Shown: positions 59,450 to 64,000 of the stretch, piece by piece
How positions within the stretch are numbered: the first letter of the stretch is position 1
How the letters are laid out: each line of letters begins with the position of its first letter
Assembly (NCBI GenBank): GCA_963969595.1
Contig: OZ018408.1
Location: 35,650,108-35,714,107, forward strand
DNA from: Neckera pumila
Lineage: Eukaryota; Streptophyta; Bryopsida; Hypnales; Neckeraceae
DNA: 64,000 nucleotides
Direction of reading: 5' to 3'
Translations under genes and position numbers: made by a program
The notes under the pieces: model-generated
Database searches by the model: none
What the model was told of the DNA's origin: nothing
The model's input: only the letters and a program-made list of their open reading frames with translations

Positions 59450-61076
59450 GGGGTTGCTAAAGTATGAGCAAAGAGCAACAAGCGTTGAGCGTTGAGCGAC
59501 AAGCAATGAGCGGTGAACAGTGGCTGTTTTTAGAAAATCTTGTGAAATATTTTAAACTTCTCAGTATAAGATGTCTATATCTGCGGTTTAAGGTAAATAT
59601 TTATGAATATAAATGAGTCTAAAGAGGATGAATGGAGACGAACAGGGATGGATGCATTTGGATGAATTTTTTTGTAGTTGATTTTATTGGATGAAATACA
59701 TCTATTGTTCATTGCATTGGATGATGGATGTCTAATCAATGGGATTTAAAACTTAGTTGTTTAAGATAATGATTGATGTCCAAGTACCTTAAATCAAAGA
59801 TCCAGTGGTTACCATCCTTCTATTAATTTAAGAGGTTATTCAAATTGCGTTTAAAAATTCAAAAATTCAAAATTATTTTCTTCAAAATAAAATTTGTGTT
59901 TTAAAATAAAATAAAAAAATATATATATATAAATTTTATTTTTATTTTTTTGTAGACGGCTTCTTGAATTTGAGGAGCGATTTCTTGTTGCTGAATTTAG
60001 ACTGCTATTAAAAAAAAAAGTCTTTTTCTTAAGAAATTTTTGGTTAGAGCTCATGGGAATCCGAAGAGCCCTTCCTTGGTGGCAAGAAAAGGCTTTTCAA
60101 ATATGAGGAGCCCTTCCTTGGTGCTAGAAGAAGGCTCCTTGAATATGAGGAATCCTTCTTTGACGCTAAGAAAAGGTTCCTCAAATTTAATTTTTTTGGA
60201 CCAAAGGATCCTATTTCAATTTTTGAGGATTATTTAAAGGTCTTAAGTTCTTTGTGAAGGTCCCTTTGAGCCACTGAAGGGATTTTTGGAGCCCAAGGAA
60301 GGCTCCTTGGATTCCAAAGAGCCATGTGTTGATTTTTTTTATTTTTTTATTTTCATTTTTTTTAATAACCCTTTTTGAAAAAAATTGAAAAAAAAGACAA
60401 GTAAAATTTTAGTTCAAATATTCCCCAAATTAATAGAGGGAGGGTGCCCTCTAGCAATAAGAAATCGCTCTTCTAATCCGAGGAGCCATTTGCTCATTAA
60501 AAAAAATGGAAAAAAAAAATGGAGAAAAAATTTGAAAAAATAAAAATTTCCTTTTGAAAAAAATAAATTTGAATTTTTTTCTTCTAAATCTCGGTTCAAA
60601 TAACCCCCCAAATTAATAGAGGCAGGATCTTTTAGCAACTAGAAATATCTTTTTAGATTTGATGAACTGCATGCTACATTAAAAAGTATTTTTTTTCTAC
60701 ACATTGATTCTCAAAGTGCATGGAATTAGTTTTCAATTATTTCAAAAAAGAAATGGATGTCATGGATGAAATTCATTTGCACATCACCTCTATAGTAGTA
60801 CATTTTTTGTTGTGGGAGAAGCAAGGCTATCAATTTTGGCCCTACCTACAACATTTGAATTCTAAATAACTACCTTAAGTTAACCTCTTTTTTGCAATAA
60901 ATTGATTTCTTTTTAAATTTTTTTAATAATTTTTATTTTGGTAATTTTGACATTATTATTTTTAGATCTGACATCACTATTTATGACTTTGACATGTCTA
61001 TTTTTTGTAAAAAATCTTAGTGAACGTTCAAATCTAAATGCTCAACGCATATTGCTCCCCGCTCACGCTCTAGTGT
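59450..61076. mobile_element. hAT-like non-autonomous element flanked by a 13-bp direct repeat
   Basis: TGTTCAAATAGGT occurs at 59437-59449 and again at 61077-61089. Inside, the left end (TAAAGTATGAGC, then GAGCAACAAGCGTTGAGC) and the reverse complement of the right end (TAGAGCGTGAGC, then GAGCAATATGCGTTGAGC) are inverted repeats starting TA-AG, as in hAT elements. GAGC motifs cluster near the left end. A canonical 8-bp hAT duplication is not clean, so the exact ends are uncertain. No transposase. Confidence 0.6.
60066..60192 (+). repeat. 42-bp minisatellite, three units
   Basis: Units begin at 60066, 60108 and 60150 with GAGCCCTTCCTTGGTG or variants. The 42-bp period gives a 14-residue repeat in an open frame. 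A more distant unit lies near 59956. It sits inside the hAT-like element. Confidence 0.85.
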
Positions 61077-61089
61077 TGTTCAAATAGGT

Positions 61090-62165
61090 ACGACGATAAC
61101 TTCATCTTCAACAAAATAATTAGCCAAAATTGTACTGTCATTATCTCATCAAAAGTTGCAAGCACTACGAATATACTCTAATACTTTCAAATGGCCTTGA
61201 GTGGTACTTGTGAAGATTTTGCACTATGGAAATTAAATTTAAAACCACACCATATTGAAGAATATGTCAAGCAAATATGCACCAAAATCTAAAGGTAACA
61301 AAGAAGTAAAACATATCTAAAAAATTTGTGCAATGCATGAATACATAAAGAAATGGCAATATTCTAAGCCTTTTTGCAAACAAAATTTGCACCTCATACT
61401 TTAAAATTCAAAGAATCCTAATGGAGGATGCCAAAAAATAAATTTTCTTCACATATTGAAAACAAAAAATAACAAAAAATAATCTCAAATTTCTATAGAG
61501 ATAAAGCACAATATAATCAACCAAGTTCCTAATACATTGGGCACTGTTGCAAAAACATTCTTCTCTGTTCCGTGTATTGTTTCCATTTGTTTCCATCATT
61601 GAGAACTTTGTTCCCCTTATTTCCATATATTTGTAGAATTGAAAAGAATGTTCCCATACATTCTAATCATTAGAAAACTTATTCTCAAAATCTGCCATTG
61701 TAGGAAGCTTTGGTCCTTTGCTCATTGGCCCAATTGCTACCCTCCCCAAAGTCAAGTCAAATTCCCATATGCTCCCATGCCCAACCTGCCCTTTTTATTA
61801 AATTCGAACTAAATTTTTTATAACTTTCAGATTGTGAGTTTGATTTCAGTGAAAAATATATTTTCATAAAGCACTTTTGAAAGCCACATCTTCATAAAAA
61901 GTTTCAAAAAATGAAACCAAAAATTGAGATGATAGAGACTTACCCCAAACCCAATTTGTCCCCTATTCTCAAAATAATTGTTTATGAAAACTAGTACTTG
62001 TTTTTCCTCTACATTTTTGTAAAGGGAGAGGAGGATTTAATCCTTTGTACAAAAAAACTAAATAGTCTCACCAGCCCTCTTCCGCATGTACTAAGGGTGA
62101 TAGTTACCTAATCTATGAACCTACACTATCACCTTCCGCATGTGCAAAGGATGATAGGTACCTAA
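61090..62165. other. AT-rich DNA with a TTAA-element fragment
   Basis: 61730-61970 resembles the interior and right part of the TTAA family (AACCCAATTTGTCCCC near 61958). The remainder is unrecognised. Confidence 0.4.
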
Positions 62166-62169
62166 CGTC

Positions 62170-62764
62170 CGTTTTTAGATTCTTATTTTTTTTATCAAAT
62201 ATAAAAGTTATTTTTTGGTGTATCTTTTAAAACTAAAAATTAATTTTTAAGGTCATATGTACCTATTTACATTGAACTATAGTTTATATAGTGAGCGATA
62301 ACCCTTTGCTTGTCCTGAAGGTGACAATGCAAGTTGACAGGTTAGGTATCTATCAGTTTTTCACCCTCTGCACATGTAGAAGATGACAATGTAGTTTGAC
62401 AAGTTAGGTACCTATCACCCTCTACACATGCGGAAGGTGACAATGCAAGTTGACAGGTTAGGTACCTATCACCTTCACCTAACCTGTCAACTTGCATTGT
62501 CATCTTTTGCAGAAGGTGATAGGTATCTAACTTGTCAACTTGCACTGTCACCTTCTACATGTGCAGAGGGTGATAGACTGATAGATACCTAACTTGTCAA
62601 CTTGCATTGTCACCTTCAACACAAGCAAAGGGTCATGGCTCACTATACAAACTATAGTTCAATATAAATAGGTACGTATTATTGTAAAAATTCATTTTTA
62701 GTTTTAAAAGATACATAAAAAATAACTTGTCTACGGTAGATAAGAAAATAAGAATCTAAAAACG
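62170..62764. mobile_element. 595-bp palindromic element with tandem-repeat arms
   Basis: The outer arms start CGTTTTTAGATTCTTATTTT and end with its inverse. The inner arms carry about three copies each of a unit of roughly 60 bp containing GGTGACAATGCAAGTTGACA and GGTTAGGTACCTATCACC. The centre is near 62467-62473 with almost no spacer. Architecture parallels the foldback at 3993. Degenerate units continue outward to 62080. Confidence 0.9.
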
Positions 62765-62869
62765 TATGTGCAAGGGGCATCTGTATAGAACAAATTTTGT
62801 AACCTTCAGATTTTTGTAAAGAAGATTTTCTTTATCATGCAATTCTAAATGTACTTGCAATGTCTTTCA

Positions 62870-62906
<37 letters not shown>
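62870..62906. repeat. (ATT)n microsatellite
   Basis: Uninterrupted TTA/ATT triplets, about 12 units. Confidence 0.95.
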
Positions 62907-62909
62907 TTA

Positions 62910-64000
62910 AAATTTAGAATTTTTACAAATGCTTCTAAGGCTTTCTATATTAACATCAAAATCAATAGGTATTTCATACTTTCACTTTTGTACTTGTCAA
63001 TGTGTCCTACATATGCAATTAGATTATAATCGGGATTGCACTCTAGATGACTTGGTGTGCAGGTGTTGTAATCACTTGTTATAACTACATTTGTAACAAA
63101 TTTGTATTCACTTGACATTTATTTGTTAACACAATATCTTCTAAATGCCCAAGTATCCCTTCACTTGTAAAGTAGTTTTAGACATTGAAATTTTTTTCTA
63201 ATTTTAATTATTAGTTTACTATTTTAAAACAGATCCAAATTGAATGTCTATCTTCACCATTTCTGGGGCTTTTAACACTATTTTCAAACCAAAAATGCAA
63301 TTTAGAAAGTCAAAATTGGGAGACGAGAACTTCTACTAAAGTTACACAAGCCTACAAAGTACACTACTGTTTTGCAATTATAGAAAACACAACTTTTCAC
63401 TGAAGATGCAAATGGTTGAAAAGGAGCATTGTCAAGTTAGAAAATTATTTAATGTTTCGTTTATTTTTTTGGATTTTTTACCTATTTTCTAAAAATCAAA
63501 CAACAAAATATCTATTTTCTTGGCAGTTTCCTTTGCTCATTTTTTGTGCATATATTTTAGAAAGAAATTTTTCTAAGATTGAATTATGACATATACAATA
63601 TTTTGGATGCTTTACAAATTATCCATATTTTATTTCATTTTAAAAAACTATTCCAAAAGTCATAATACTTACTAAAGTAGGCCCTTCTAAGACAAAATGA
63701 TAGGTTTTTTACAACGACCCCATTGTATAACAAATAAATGTATTTCTATCTCTCTAAATGTTTGATTTTATTTAGATCTTTGATATCATTATAAATATGT
63801 GAAATGAATATGAATTGAAAATTATACACAAAATCGAAAGTCTAGAGTTCCTATTTTTGCTCAAGGTTCTAGGATGTTTTTACATCATATTGTTTTATTA
63901 TAGGTTTTGCTTGTTGTTGGTAGTTGCTGGCAATGGTTATTCTAGAGTTGGCAGTCAAGAGTTCTTTCAAGAGAAGTTTGTCTTACTTCAAAATCTTTCT
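62910..64000. other. AT-rich intergenic DNA to the window edge
   Basis: No supported gene or element. Confidence 0.45.

Overview
This window is gene-poor, AT-rich nuclear DNA from a land plant. Both recognisable proteins are plant families: a SEC12-like WD40 protein and an F-box/kelch protein of the KISS ME DEADLY type. The SEC12-like gene has short introns, and both proteins diverge from their flowering-plant relatives as I remember them, so I lean towards a fern, lycophyte or bryophyte. I cannot name the species.
Layout: (1) 0.19-1.71 kb holds the first four coding exons of a minus-strand SEC12-like gene that runs off the left edge. (2) 2.1-13.9 kb is transposon-derived: a pogo-like MITE, a 1-kb foldback element with a CAAAA/CAAA microsatellite core, TA-flanked MITEs, TTAA-flanked elements, a hAT-like element and minisatellites. 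(3) 13.7-18.1 kb is a gene island: plus-strand coding-like, cysteine-rich segments of unknown identity, then the intact intronless F-box/kelch gene on the minus strand (16834-18027). (4) 20.3-22.3 kb is a CpG-rich tract with ambiguous ORFs, interrupted and followed by two related MITEs full of TTTAGTGTT motifs. (5) 23-45 kb is a nested repeat landscape. (6) 45.7-46.9 kb has three minus-strand coding-like segments with plausible splice sites. (7) 51.9-53.6 kb has two divergent decayed coding segments. (8) 54-64 kb is again repeats, with a hAT-like element flanked by a 13-bp direct repeat and a 595-bp palindrome.
The strongest unusual signal is a dispersed family of about ten non-autonomous elements flanked by TTAA, with termini CCCCTAAAG or close variants. 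TTAA duplication with CC-starting ends is the signature of the piggyBac superfamily, which to my knowledge is not generally reported from land plants. One copy is nested inside a TA-flanked MITE, and two other copies of that MITE in this window supply the matching empty site. Other notable structures are three long inverted-repeat elements and a MITE family carrying a perfect palindrome of bZIP-type TGACGTGGCA sites. Only the SEC12-like and F-box/kelch genes are confidently functional; I see no operon-like or cluster relationship between them.
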